Shown: positions 52,201-60,344, counted from the first letter of the stretch. The stretch is DNA of 64,000 nt from JAXLYE01 sp046351595 (GCA_046351595.1 JAXLYE010000005.1:620001-684000), one strand, 5' to 3'. Made by a program: numbers and translations. Notes: generated by a model from the letters alone, not told the origin.

Positions 52201-53217
52201 CTGCGCGACCAGTTCCGCTACGCCGAGCCGGCGCCCGACGCGATCAGCGCGTACATCGAGGCCGTGTCCTTCCTGATCGTCATGTCGAGCCTCGTCGGCC
52301 AGGCCAAGGAGAGCCGCTTCTTCCTGTCGCGCCTCCTGGCCGTGAGCGCGCCGTTCGTCGACAGCGACGTCGGTGTGAGGGGCTGGGTGAGCTTCGCGCG
52401 CGGCGTCTTCTGCCACTGGATCCTCAACGACCTGTGGCAGAAGGCGCAGCTGTCGCGTGAGACCATCACGGCGGCGGAGCTCATCGGCGATCGCCGCATG
52501 CGCTGCCTGGCGCTGACCTCGCTCGGGCTGGCGCAGATGGGAATGGGCCTATACGCCGAGGGCCGCGAGACGTTCCAGGAGGCGCTGGCCCTGGTGCGCA
52601 AGCTGCCCGGCGAGACCTACCTTCTGGGCTCGACCACCGCGTTCTTCAGCATCGGCCTGACCGATCAGCGCGAGCCGCGGCTGCTCGACGAGGCGATGGA
52701 GCTCTGCCGCACCTGCATCGCCACCGTCGCGCCCACCGCGCCCTCGGCGGGCCTGTCGCACGTCAGCCTGGCCCGCGCCCACCTGATGCGCGGCGACCTC
52801 GATGTCGCCGAGGCGCACGCGCGGCACGGCGTGCAGGCGCTGCGGGTCGAGCGCGCGATCTGTCCGCTCGCGTTCGCGGCGCTCGCGCAGGTCCTGCTGC
52901 GGCGCGGCGAGCGGGACGCGGCCGCGCGGGTCTGCGCCGAAGGGCTGGCGCTGCTGCAGTCCATCGGCACAAGCTGCACCGGGATCGAGCTGCTCGTGAT
53001 CGCGGCCGAGGTGGAGCACGCGCGCGGTGAGGCAGTGAGCGCGCACGCCAGGCTGCGCGAGGCTGCGAGCCGCCTGCGCCGCATCGCGCTGCTCATCCCG
53101 GAGCCCGCGACCCGGCAGAGGTACCTGACCGGCGTGCCGCTGCACGCGCAGCTCGCGGCGCGCGCCCGCGACTGGCTCGGCGCGGAGGACGCGGCGGCGC
53201 TGCTGCGGATCGACTGA
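49276..53217 (+). CDS. Ser/Thr kinase with STAND ATPase and TPR tail
   Basis: 1313 residues from ATG 49276 (AGG five bases upstream); GTG 49240 in frame is an alternative. Order: kinase (residues about 14-275; VGSGGMGTVYRA, AIKLL, HRDLKPSNI, DFGVARR, GTPEYMAPEQ), a weak cyclase-like segment (about 300-460, VVTLAPGLGGATEQVAHAIK, lacking catalytic Asp motifs), an AAA/STAND ATPase (VGRESEL, Walker A GAPGLGKSRL near 508, Walker B LLVLEDLQWGD) and a long helical TPR region from about 850 to the end. Cytoplasmic. Same plan as the TOMM kinase/cyclase fusion and as the remnant at 45277. These proteins probably sense through the ATPase/TPR part and signal through the kinase; the trigger is unknown. 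Confidence 0.92.
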   Translation: MTSTLPHSLLAGRFEVLEQVGSGGMGTVYRALDRQTGQAAAIKLLSTERPQAPESERFEREARLLAELRHPAIVGYVAHGLAADGRPFLAMEWLDGEDLAQRLRKGPLSSGEVVLLLRQVAAALDFAHRAGVIHRDLKPSNIFLRGGHVESVALLDFGVARRTQRSLQVTRTGSVIGTPEYMAPEQARGERELGPAADLFSLGCVLYECLAGESPFAADHVAAVLAKILFAPPPPLRSPAGGVPPALAELVTSLLAKDPGERPRSAGELLARLEDLALPTEPPRCADEVAPRASLADGEQRLLSVLVGTPALPPGDEARTPDAATSPPLDLAALQRTVAPYGARLEALTDGSLVVTLAPGLGGATEQVAHAIKCALILRARCPELVLAVATGRGVLGTRLPVGEVLDRAGQLLRSQLTGARPPSEPIVIDEVTAGLVGGRYLLQRSGGHYTLQGEVASSDPSRPLLGRPTPCVGRESELGILEGALLSCIDEAAPRAVLITGAPGLGKSRLRHEFLRRLEQRGLAVTVWLGACDPLSPGSPYGPLSRALRQLCQIRDGETLAEKQDKLHRRIAEHLPGPEARHVAEFLGELCGVPFSVEGSIKLRAAKQDPRLMSDQVTQAFLRFLQAECDASPVLLVLEDLQWGDALTTRLIGAALLGLIEAPLLVLATARPEIHELFPGLWAGQVQPLPLRPLPRKASERMAQQFLERLASPATVAWIVERAAGNPLWLEELIRSTAEGNHDQAPQTVMAMLQARIGQLAGGARQVLRAASIFGETFWQDGVVALLGPEQREEVAQQIDTLLQRELLAINTDSRFPEQRELRFRHTLMREAAYSLLTEEDRLLGHRLAGAFLERHGEGDLGVLAEHARRGGQPERAATFYSHAAESALARNDIGAALRYAQAGRACAPSGEALGLLLCIETMANSWGGELQVARTAGLEALQLLPRSSRRWFQTIHAMWLTTIYLGQSELFDTLRDQFRYAEPAPDAISAYIEAVSFLIVMSSLVGQAKESRFFLSRLLAVSAPFVDSDVGVRGWVSFARGVFCHWILNDLWQKAQLSRETITAAELIGDRRMRCLALTSLGLAQMGMGLYAEGRETFQEALALVRKLPGETYLLGSTTAFFSIGLTDQREPRLLDEAMELCRTCIATVAPTAPSAGLSHVSLARAHLMRGDLDVAEAHARHGVQALRVERAICPLAFAALAQVLLRRGERDAAARVCAEGLALLQSIGTSCTGIELLVIAAEVEHARGEAVSAHARLREAASRLRRIALLIPEPATRQRYLTGVPLHAQLAARARDWLGAEDAAALLRID

Positions 53218-53334
53218 GAGGGCGTACCAAATGGTAACGGTCCATCACCGGATCGTGCCGTCGCGGCCCCCGCTGCCGTGCCGCGGCTGCGTCGAGTCGG
53301 CGCCGCAGCGACGGGGCTCTGCCCGCTCTGCCGC

Positions 53335-53350
53335 TGGCACCGCGGTTGCT
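53335..53350 (+). promoter_or_regulatory. Near-consensus sigma-54 promoter
   Basis: TGGCAC (53335-53340) and TTGCT (53346-53350) have exact -24/-12 spacing and match the consensus at nearly every defined position, the best such site seen in the window. The start would be near 53362, 33 bases before the ATG of the exported 234-aa protein at 53395. Confidence 0.7.
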
Positions 53351-53394
53351 TTTGTATGGGGTCATTCCGTAACCCTCCAGGTGAGAGAGACACC

Positions 53395-54099
53395 ATGTCC
53401 AAGCGGACTCCATCCCTTCTGCTCCTGACCCTGTCCTCGCTGCTCGGCCTGTCGTCGAGCGCGCGCGCCGAGCACTGCCGCTGGCGCTTCGATCAGTCCT
53501 TCACGCTGCTGGAGGCGCGCAACCTGCGCGCGATCGAGCGCGGCGCCAGCGCCGACGAGCTGCAGGCCAAGGCCGATGCCGAGGCCGACATGCTCTTCGG
53601 GCCGCCGGCCACGATGTGCGAAGAGGGCAGCTACAGCCTGTTCCTCGAGCGCTTCGAGCGCTTCGCCACGGCGGCGCTGCGCATGAAGGGCACCGAGCGC
53701 GACGCCCGCCTGCGTGTCGCCGCCGCGATCATCCGCCGCGCGCCGGCCACAATCGAGGTCGGCGCCCAGTCCGTCGAGGCCGCGCGCTACGATCAGGTGC
53801 TGTCCAACCTCGGCGCCATCGCCGACGATGCCGGCGGCACCCCGGTCATGCGCCAGCTGATCGACGCCATCAAGGCCAAGGGACCGCCCAAGGGGATCCG
53901 CCGATCCGAGCCGCAGCCGCCGGAGCCGCACGCCACGCGCGTGTACGTGCCGACCGTGCCGCTGCCCGGGTGGGCCGTGATCTCGCTGTACGAGATCGCG
54001 GATCACGCGCAGCGCAAGGAGCCCGAGAAGATCCAGGGCAAGGTCGAGGCGATCCTCAACTGGATGAAGACGGTCGAGCCCAAGGCCGCACCGAAGTAG
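53395..54099 (+). CDS. Exported protein of unknown function
   Basis: 234 residues from ATG 53395 with AGGTGAGAG upstream. A signal peptide ends near SSARAEHC. The mature part is largely helical: RFDQSFTLLEARNLRAIERG, then an Ala-rich segment, YSLFLERFERFATAALRM, and a Pro-rich loop (PQPPEPHATRVYVPTVPLPG) before a last helix. Two cysteines (HCRW and TMCEEG) could pair. No family recognised. It is the only gene directly behind the near-consensus sigma-54 promoter at 53335 and appears to be a single-gene transcription unit. Confidence 0.8.
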   Translation: MSKRTPSLLLLTLSSLLGLSSSARAEHCRWRFDQSFTLLEARNLRAIERGASADELQAKADAEADMLFGPPATMCEEGSYSLFLERFERFATAALRMKGTERDARLRVAAAIIRRAPATIEVGAQSVEAARYDQVLSNLGAIADDAGGTPVMRQLIDAIKAKGPPKGIRRSEPQPPEPHATRVYVPTVPLPGWAVISLYEIADHAQRKEPEKIQGKVEAILNWMKTVEPKAAPK

Positions 54100-54570
54100 C
54101 GCGAGCCGGGCGCCCGGACCCTTAACGACGTCGCCGGGCTTGATCGTGCGCAGCGGTGCGGGACATCATGCGGCTGCCGGCGCCCGCTCCCCTCGCTGCC
54201 CAGGCGGCCGCGCCGCAGTCGCCCGGGGCGCCCGACTCGCCGCCGACTACGATCGCCTGTCGCCGGGCTTTGGCGTGTGCTTCCGCAGGATGAACAAGGC
54301 GAGCAAGCGGCTCGGCCTCGAGGAGCTCGACTCGGCGTGGGAGCGGGCGCTCGGCGCGAGCTCGCAGATCCGCCAGATCCTCAGCACCCAGCTCGGCGCC
54401 GCGAACGGGCGCTGAGCGCGCTGGCTACGAGCCGCGCGCCCGCGGCATCGCGGTCCTTCTCGACGAGCGGCGCCGGCAGGGCCCGCAACCTTCCGGGTTT
54501 GGCGGGTGCGGGAGCCGGGCGCAAAGCCCGGGAGCGGCTCGCGCGGCGCGTCGTGATATCCTGAGGGCCG
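54100..54570. other. Intergenic region with a possible 41-residue gene
   Basis: 471 bases between the exported protein and the MNIO operon. One small frame at 54290-54415 (plus strand, 41 residues, MNKASKRLGLEELDSAWERA...) has AGG directly before the ATG and plausible codon use, but no relatives can be judged by eye. The rest shows no gene. The MNIO operon promoter should lie near the end; no sigma-54 match was seen. Confidence 0.35.
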
Positions 54571-56010
54571 ATGTCCAGGCCCGAGGCGCGCGGCGGACCC
54601 CTGCAGGCCGGGGTCGGCATGGGCTGGCGGCCGGAGCTGGCCGGCGGGCTGATGACGGCGCCCCAGCAGGTCGACTGGCTCGAGGTCGTGGCCGAGCCCT
54701 GCATGGCGCCCGGCCCGACGCAGCGCGAGATCCTGGCGCTCGCCGAGATCTGGCCCGTGGTGCCGCACGGCGTGAAGCTCTCGCTCGGCAGCGCCGACGG
54801 GATCGAGCTGGAGCGCGCGCGCCGGCTCGGCCGCCTCGCCCGCGCGCTGCGCTCGCCCTGCATCACCGAGCACGTCGCGTTCACGCGCGCCGGCGGGCGC
54901 GAGATCGGCCACCTCACGCAGCTGCCCTTCACCCGCGCCGCGCTGGCCGTGCTTACGCGCAACGTCGATGCCGCGCGCCGCGTACTGCCCGACGTGCCGC
55001 TGCTCTTGGAGAACGCGGCGTGGACCCTGCGCTGGCCGGACGACGAGCTCGCCGAGGGTGACTTCTACCACGAGGTCGCGGCGCGCACCGGCTGCCGGCT
55101 GCTGTTGGATCTCGGCAACGTGTACGCCAACGCGCGCAACAGCGGCACCGACCCGCTCGCGCTCTTGCGCAGCTACCCGCTCGATCGGATCGGCATGATC
55201 CACCTGGCCGGCGGCAGCCTGCGCGGCGGCTTCTACATCGACACGCACGCTGACCCGGTGCCGGCGCCGGTGCTCGAGCTGCTCGCCGAGACGCTGCGGT
55301 GCTGCGGGCCGCTGCCCATCCTCATCGAGCGCGACGCCTGCTTCCCGCCGTTCGCCGAGACCGCGGCCGAGCTGCACGCGGCGCGCGCGGTGCTGCAGCA
55401 GGCCGCGGCCGAGCGACCGGCGATCGCGCAGGACACGCGAATGCTCGCGCCGCTCCCCGACTCTCCAGAGGAGCGCGCGCGCCTCGCGCAGGATCAGGCC
55501 GCGCTGTGCGCGCAGCTGATCGCGCCGCAGCTCGCCGCGCCGGACCCCACGCCGCGCTTCGATCCCGCCGCGATCCGCCGCAGCCGCGACGTGCTGCGCT
55601 GGAAGCGGATCGACGACGCGCTGCCCCTGCTCGAGCACCTGCGCCGCTGCGTCCCGTCGAGCCGGGCCCTGGCGCAGCGGGCCGGCGAGGCGCTGCGTGG
55701 TGCGCCGCGTCTGCCCCGCGGCAACGCCCCGGCCGACGCGCTGCGCATCGCCGCCCGCGCCGCATCCGAGCCGGCGCTGGCGCGGGCCGCAGCCCTGGAT
55801 CAGCTGATCCTGCGCGCCCGCTTCGTCGAAGAGGACGGCGGCCTCCGCCCGCGCCGCGCGCCGTTTCTGGGCGCTGCGCGGCTCGCGGGTGCGCGCATCT
55901 GGGCCTGGAAGGGGCTCGGCGCGAGCGCCCCGGTGCGCCTGCAGGCCGCCCCGCTCAACGGCTCCGGCGCGGGCGAGGTGCCCGCGCCTTCGCTTCCCCA
56001 GCGTTCGTGA
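54571..56010 (+). CDS. DUF692 / MNIO-type multinuclear iron enzyme with C-terminal extension
   Basis: 479 residues. The first 280 residues match the DUF692 (MbnB-like, multinuclear non-heme iron) TIM barrel: GVGMGWRPEL, HGVKLSLGS, ITEHVAFTR, LLENAAWTL, LLLDLGNVYANARN, IHLAGG, DTHADPVP and LIERDACFPP supply the His, Glu and Asp metal ligands of the family. The last 190 residues are a separate Ala/Arg-rich helical domain, which may replace the partner protein (MbnC or DUF2063 type) that usually recognises the peptide. Family knowledge: MNIO enzymes modify Cys, Asp or Asn residues in RiPP precursors. First gene of a tight operon that includes a Gly/Cys-tailed protein, its most likely substrate by inference. 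Confidence 0.88.
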   Translation: MSRPEARGGPLQAGVGMGWRPELAGGLMTAPQQVDWLEVVAEPCMAPGPTQREILALAEIWPVVPHGVKLSLGSADGIELERARRLGRLARALRSPCITEHVAFTRAGGREIGHLTQLPFTRAALAVLTRNVDAARRVLPDVPLLLENAAWTLRWPDDELAEGDFYHEVAARTGCRLLLDLGNVYANARNSGTDPLALLRSYPLDRIGMIHLAGGSLRGGFYIDTHADPVPAPVLELLAETLRCCGPLPILIERDACFPPFAETAAELHAARAVLQQAAAERPAIAQDTRMLAPLPDSPEERARLAQDQAALCAQLIAPQLAAPDPTPRFDPAAIRRSRDVLRWKRIDDALPLLEHLRRCVPSSRALAQRAGEALRGAPRLPRGNAPADALRIAARAASEPALARAAALDQLILRARFVEEDGGLRPRRAPFLGAARLAGARIWAWKGLGASAPVRLQAAPLNGSGAGEVPAPSLPQRS

Positions 56011-56019
56011 GTCCATCGC

Positions 56020-56748
56020 ATGAGCACCCGGACCAAGCAAGAGCTCCTCGACTTCCTGCCCAAGCCCACGCAGACGCGCCTCCTTTCGCTGCTGCACAGC
56101 CTGCAGACCCAGCTCGGCGACGACCTGGCCGCGCTCATCGTCTACGGCGGCGCGGTGCGCGGCGGGCCCGGCGACCCCGATGATCTGCAGCTGATGGTGG
56201 TGCTGCGCGAGGCCGCGCCCGAGAAGCTCGGCGCCATCGCCGAGGCGCTGAACCTGTTGCGCTACGCGGTGCGCATCGAGGCCATGATCCTGACCAGCAG
56301 CGAGGTGCCGCAGGCCGCGGACGTGTTCCCGCTGCTCTATGACGACATCTGCAGCGCGCACGTGCTGCTGGCGGGCACCGATCCGTTCTCGCCGCTCGCG
56401 ATCTCGGATCGCCATCGCCGCCTGCGCATCGAGCAGGAGCTGCGCGAGGCCCAGATCCGGCTGCGCCGGCTGCTCGTCGACAGCCTGGGCGTCCGCGCGG
56501 CGCTCGGCGCGGGCCTCGCGCGCAAGCTGCGCCAGATCCGCAGCCCGCTGCGCGCGCTGCTCCTTTTGCAGAAGGTGAGCTGCTCGGCCCACCAGGACGA
56601 CGTCCTGCGCGCCGCCGGAGAGCGCTACGGCATCGACCCCGCGCCGCTGCTCACCGGCGCGCTGCGCGAGGCCCCGGAGCGCGCGGTGCCGCCCCTGATA
56701 CGCCTTCTGGAAGCGGCCGTTCAGGAGGTCGACCTGATTCCGGACTGA
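56020..56748 (+). CDS. Nucleotidyltransferase-like protein
   Basis: 242 residues, nine bases after the MNIO gene. The N-terminal half reads ALIVYGGAVRGGPGDPDDLQLMVVL, where GGxxRG followed by D-x-D resembles the polymerase-beta-type nucleotidyltransferase active site, though the usual GS is GG and the second Asp context is changed. The remainder is helical (RIEQELREAQIRLRRLL, RKLRQIRSPLRALLLL). No signal peptide. It may adenylylate a protein or be a non-catalytic binding fold; which is not clear from sequence. Co-occurrence with DUF692 proteins is plausible but not something I can verify here. Confidence 0.65.
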   Translation: MSTRTKQELLDFLPKPTQTRLLSLLHSLQTQLGDDLAALIVYGGAVRGGPGDPDDLQLMVVLREAAPEKLGAIAEALNLLRYAVRIEAMILTSSEVPQAADVFPLLYDDICSAHVLLAGTDPFSPLAISDRHRRLRIEQELREAQIRLRRLLVDSLGVRAALGAGLARKLRQIRSPLRALLLLQKVSCSAHQDDVLRAAGERYGIDPAPLLTGALREAPERAVPPLIRLLEAAVQEVDLIPD

Positions 56749-56819
56749 GCGCAGGGCGCTGCAGGCTGCGGAGCCGCCGGAGCCGTAGGGACTCTTGGGA
56801 ATTATGAGGAGAGACTGAA

Positions 56820-57812
56820 ATGATCAGCAGCCTCTTTGACTTCTTTCCGTTCAACATGGACTCTGGCCCGGGATTCCTGGGCTTCTACCTGGTCCTGATC
56901 CTGGCCACGATGACGGTGCTGTGGGGCGCGCGCCAGCTGTACGGCTCCTACCTGGACTTCGCGCAGTCGCGCAGCCAGGGCGCCGCGCACCGCCTGAGCA
57001 AGGGCCGCATCCCGCGCCTCGACGATTATTTCCTGGTCGCCTACCTGGCCCAGGGCGAGCGCGGGGTCGCCAATACGCTGATGGCGGTCGCGGTCTGCGC
57101 CGGCCACCTCAAGCAGGATCCCGACGGGCTGCTCCTCGATACCAAGAACCTCGACGAGGCGCAGCTGATGCTCGCGTCCTTTTTGCGGCGCCTGCAGGAG
57201 CAGTCCGTGGCCAGCACTCGCCACGGCGGCCGCATCTGCACCGCCAGCACCGTGCAGAAGACCGCGGAGAGCACGGTCCTGCTCTACTCGGAGGCGCTCC
57301 GCAGCCAGCTGCGCACCGATGGGCTCGCGCGCTCGCCCGAGGTCCTGCGCAAGCTCAAGACGCTCGTCTGGGCGGGCGGCGGCCTGCTGCTCCTGGTCGC
57401 GGTGATCCGCGTGCTGCGCGCCATCGAGCTCGGTCGCCCGTTCCTGTTCCTGCTGATCGAGATGGCCGTTGCCGTATTCTGGATCGCGAGCCTGGCGGGC
57501 AAGGCCACCGACAGCTCGCTCAAGGACGACTACCTGGGCTGGCTCAAGGACGGGACGCGGTCGCTGCGCCTGAACGTCACCACCGGCGCCAGCGAGGCCC
57601 CCGGTGAGGTCGGCCTGTGCGCCGCGCTGTACGGGGCCGCGGGGCTCGGCGCCGCGCTGTGCGCGCTGCTGGCCGACTCCTGGGTGCCGGTGCCGGCCCC
57701 GGTGGTCGTCGCCAGCAGCGGCGGCAGCAGCGGCGACGGCGGCGGCGGGTGCGGCGGCGGCGGCGGGTGCGGCGGCGGCGGGTGCGGCGGCGGCGGCGGG
57801 TGCGGCGGCTGA
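56820..57812 (+). CDS. Membrane protein with Gly/Cys-repeat tail (TIGR04222-like)
   Basis: 330 residues from ATG 56820 after GAGGAGA. Three or four membrane segments: residues about 15-35 (GFYLVLILATMTVLWG), about 185-225 (LLLLVAVIRVL, FLFLLIEMAVAVFWIASL), and about 268-285. A soluble loop of 130 residues lies between the first and second. The last 27 residues are almost only Gly and Cys: units of GGGGGC and GGGGC giving five cysteines in a regular pattern. This general plan (membrane protein ending in a Gly/Cys tail) is that of proteins catalogued as TIGR04222, a poorly understood family. It lies in the same operon as an MNIO enzyme and an oxygenase, so the tail is a natural candidate substrate for Cys modification. 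Substrate role is inference. Confidence 0.8.
   Translation: MISSLFDFFPFNMDSGPGFLGFYLVLILATMTVLWGARQLYGSYLDFAQSRSQGAAHRLSKGRIPRLDDYFLVAYLAQGERGVANTLMAVAVCAGHLKQDPDGLLLDTKNLDEAQLMLASFLRRLQEQSVASTRHGGRICTASTVQKTAESTVLLYSEALRSQLRTDGLARSPEVLRKLKTLVWAGGGLLLLVAVIRVLRAIELGRPFLFLLIEMAVAVFWIASLAGKATDSSLKDDYLGWLKDGTRSLRLNVTTGASEAPGEVGLCAALYGAAGLGAALCALLADSWVPVPAPVVVASSGGSSGDGGGGCGGGGGCGGGGCGGGGGCGG
57732..57812 (+). repeat. GGC-type repeat encoding the Gly/Cys tail
   Basis: Repeats of GGCGGCGGCGGGTGC and GGCGGCGGGTGC encode the Gly/Cys tail of the preceding gene. The run ends at the TGA stop. Such a repeat can change length by slippage, so tail length may vary between strains. Confidence 0.8.
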
Positions 57813-57871
57813 GCCCGAGCGCGCTCCTCCGCCCCCAGGCCCTCCCGATCGTTGTGGATCGTGTGCACGCG

Positions 57872-59275
57872 ATGACGCCGCCGTCCCTCTCCCTGCTCAC
57901 GCCGCAGACCGAGCCCGCCGCGGAGTCGGTGGCGTTCACCGTGCTCGATGTGCTCGGCGGGCTGTTCGGGCTGCGCCGGCGCAGCCCGACGCTCGACGGC
58001 GCGGTGCCGCTGCGCGCGGCGCAGGCGTGCGTGCCGCTGCTGCAGGGCAATGCGCTCGGGCATCAGGTGGTGCTGACTCGGCCGCTGCGCCTTGTGCGCC
58101 GCCTCGGCGGCTTCGTGCTGGACGCGGGCGCGCACGAATCCGCGCCGCCGGCCGCGCTGCAGCGCCTCGTCGAGCGCGGCCACCTCGCGGCCGGCGGGCG
58201 CTGGCACGAGCGGCTGCGCCACGGTCCGGTGTGGGCGGCCGGCAGCCCGCTCGGTCGCGGCCTGGGTCTGGGCACGGATCGGTTCTGCCTGTGGACCGGC
58301 CTGCTCGTGCGGCCCGAGCCCGACGTCTGGCTGCAGCTGCTCGGCGCCGCGAACCGCCGCAGCACCGCCTTCGAGGTGGCCGAGGTGACCTTCGCCGATG
58401 CGTCGGCGCTCGTGCCGCTCGTGCTCGAGCTGCGGCTCACGGCGCGTGAGGCCCGCACGATCGAGCTGCAGGGCGAGCTCGCCACGCTGGTGCCGCTGTC
58501 CCCGGGCGCGACGCTCCGCAGCCGACCGCTCGAGAGCGCGCCCGAGCTAGGCCGCGCGCACGCGCGCTTCTATGACGCCGCCTACTTTGCCCGCAAGAAG
58601 CAGGGCCCGACGCGGCGCTACCGCCGCCAGATTGACACCCAAGCACCGGCGCTGCCCGAGCTTGCAACGGATGCCGTGCCCGCGGCCTGCGAGGTCGTCG
58701 AGACCGAGACCGGCCCGAGCCCGCACGAGCTCCTGCGCTGCGCGCGCTTCGCGACACGCGAGGATCCCGCCGCCGGGCCGCCCGCATCGGGGCCCGCGTT
58801 CTTGTACGCGCAGTTCCGCAACCTGGTCCGCTTCACCCTCTCGTACGACGGTCAGGCGCTGCGGCTCGACTACGATCGTGCGGCGCTGCGCGCGCGGGCC
58901 GCGCCGCTGTGGCAGCGGTGGCGCGCGCTGTACGGCGCCGAGTTTGTCGCCGCGCACCGCGGCGCGCTCTTGTACCTGAGCAAGTACTTCACGCAGCACC
59001 CGCCGGGCGAGCCGTACTTCTTCGTGAAGCCGTGGGCGTTCCTGCGCACGCCGCCGGGCTGGTCGTGCATCGTCGAGGGCGTGCACGGCGACGGCTACGA
59101 CGTCCTGCGCGGCGTCATCGCGACCGACCAGTTCTTCGCGCTGCCCGCGGTCTTCCACGTGCACGCGCTGCACCGCACGATCGAGGTCGCGGCGGGGGCG
59201 CCGCTGCTGCGGGCGCTGCCGGTGCCGCGCCGCCTGCTCGGCGCCGGCTTCCGCGCCGCGCCTTGGGAGGGCTGA
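57872..59275 (+). CDS. Unknown protein of the MNIO operon, DUF6065-like C-terminus
   Basis: 467 residues from ATG 57872; GTG starts a few codons upstream are possible and none has a strong ribosome site. The first 330 residues show no family; one Trp-rich beta region (WHERLRHGPVWAAGS, LGLGTDRFCLWTGLLV) stands out. The last 140 residues (PFLYAQFRNLVRFTL-type strand, YFTQHPPGEPYFFVKPW, TPPGWSCIVEGVHGDGYDVL, RGVIATDQFF) resemble in outline the DUF6065 fold, a small beta protein found in RiPP and oxygenase neighbourhoods, though I cannot confirm the match. 60 bases after the Gly/Cys-tailed gene and two before the next start, so co-transcribed. Role unknown. Confidence 0.65.
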   Translation: MTPPSLSLLTPQTEPAAESVAFTVLDVLGGLFGLRRRSPTLDGAVPLRAAQACVPLLQGNALGHQVVLTRPLRLVRRLGGFVLDAGAHESAPPAALQRLVERGHLAAGGRWHERLRHGPVWAAGSPLGRGLGLGTDRFCLWTGLLVRPEPDVWLQLLGAANRRSTAFEVAEVTFADASALVPLVLELRLTAREARTIELQGELATLVPLSPGATLRSRPLESAPELGRAHARFYDAAYFARKKQGPTRRYRRQIDTQAPALPELATDAVPAACEVVETETGPSPHELLRCARFATREDPAAGPPASGPAFLYAQFRNLVRFTLSYDGQALRLDYDRAALRARAAPLWQRWRALYGAEFVAAHRGALLYLSKYFTQHPPGEPYFFVKPWAFLRTPPGWSCIVEGVHGDGYDVLRGVIATDQFFALPAVFHVHALHRTIEVAAGAPLLRALPVPRRLLGAGFRAAPWEG

Positions 59276-59276
59276 G

Positions 59277-60344
59277 GTGTCGGGCGCGCTCGCGAGCTGG
59301 CAATGGAGCGATCACGAAGGCCCGGCGCGGCTGCGCCGCGAGCTCGAGGGAACCGGGTATACGCTGCTCCGGCTCGACGAGGAACGGGCCCGTGCCGCGG
59401 CGCGCAGCGCGCCCTTCCTGCTCGCGGAGCGGCTGCTCGGCGGTGCGAAGCTCGAGCGTGTCGAGCAGCAGCCGATCCGCGCCGTGCCCGGGGCGCGCTC
59501 CTTCGCCGCGAGCCAGGGGCCGGCGCCGCTGCACAGCGACAGCCAGCTGCACTTCGGGGTGCCGCCGCACCTGCAGATCATGGTGTGCGTGCGCCCGGCC
59601 GACTCCGGCGGCGAGAGCCTGCTGTTGGATGTGTGGCCGCTGCTGCACGCGCTGGAGCGCGACGATCCCGAGCGCCTGCGCCGGCTGCTCACGGTGCCGC
59701 GGCGCATCCCCTTCGTCTTTGGTGACGTCGTCGGCCCGACGCTGTCGTGGCGCGGCGGCAGCCTGGTGTTCACGCACTCGCCGATGGCGCCGCGCGCCGC
59801 GGGCTCGGGCTCGGGCGCGGCCCCGGACCCCGAGTCCGCACCCGCGCAGGCGCTGATCGAGTCCGTACCGCCCCAATCGGTGCCGGTGCGCGCCGGCGAG
59901 ATCCTGGTGCTGAACAACCACCGCGTGCTGCACGGCCGCCGCGGCTTCGCCGATGCGCGGCGCGAGTTCACGCGCCTCCTGGTCTGGCTCCGGGCGCCGC
60001 TGCCGTCTCCGCCGCGGCTCGCCGAGCAGGCCGCGGCCGAGGCGCTGCGCAGCGCCGAGCGCCTGCGGGATCAGCCGCTCGCGCTGCGCCACCTCGGGCT
60101 CGCGCCGCCGCCGCCGCCGCACGCGCAGGCGCGCCTCGATCTGGTGCTGGCGCTATTGCGCGGGGTGCCACCGGGGCTGCTCGCCGCGCGCAGCGGCCTG
60201 CCCGAGCCGGCGCTGTACCGCCTGTGCGAGGCCGCGCTCGCGGCGGCTGGTGAAGCGCTCGGCGGAGCGCTCGGCGAGGTGCCCGCGGCCGCGGACGGGG
60301 CGGAGCTCGATCGGCTGCTCGCGCAGCTGCGGCGCGATCGCTGA
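59277..60344 (+). CDS. TauD-type Fe(II)/2-oxoglutarate oxygenase with C-terminal extension
   Basis: 355 residues from GTG 59277, two bases after the previous stop. The TauD/TfdA double-stranded beta-helix is visible: the metal-binding HxD in PLHSDSQLHFG (His86, Asp88) and the distal His with Arg in NNHRVLHGRRGF (His219). The first 70 residues and the last 100 (DLVLALLRGVPPGLLAARSG, a helical, HTH-like segment) are extra. Family members hydroxylate or desaturate small molecules and, in some RiPP pathways, peptides. Last gene of the MNIO operon; hydroxylation of the same peptide or protein substrate is a reasonable guess, not shown by sequence. Confidence 0.82.
   Translation: MSGALASWQWSDHEGPARLRRELEGTGYTLLRLDEERARAAARSAPFLLAERLLGGAKLERVEQQPIRAVPGARSFAASQGPAPLHSDSQLHFGVPPHLQIMVCVRPADSGGESLLLDVWPLLHALERDDPERLRRLLTVPRRIPFVFGDVVGPTLSWRGGSLVFTHSPMAPRAAGSGSGAAPDPESAPAQALIESVPPQSVPVRAGEILVLNNHRVLHGRRGFADARREFTRLLVWLRAPLPSPPRLAEQAAAEALRSAERLRDQPLALRHLGLAPPPPPHAQARLDLVLALLRGVPPGLLAARSGLPEPALYRLCEAALAAAGEALGGALGEVPAAADGAELDRLLAQLRRDR

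Noticed and set aside
54247..56592. 781-residue minus-strand frame
   Set aside because: Antisense to the MNIO and nucleotidyltransferase-like genes, which have convincing motifs.
57617..57871. Arg-rich N-terminal extension of the fourth MNIO-operon gene
   Set aside because: It is the shifted-frame reading of the Gly/Cys repeat; the ATG at 57872 after the repeat gene stop is preferred.
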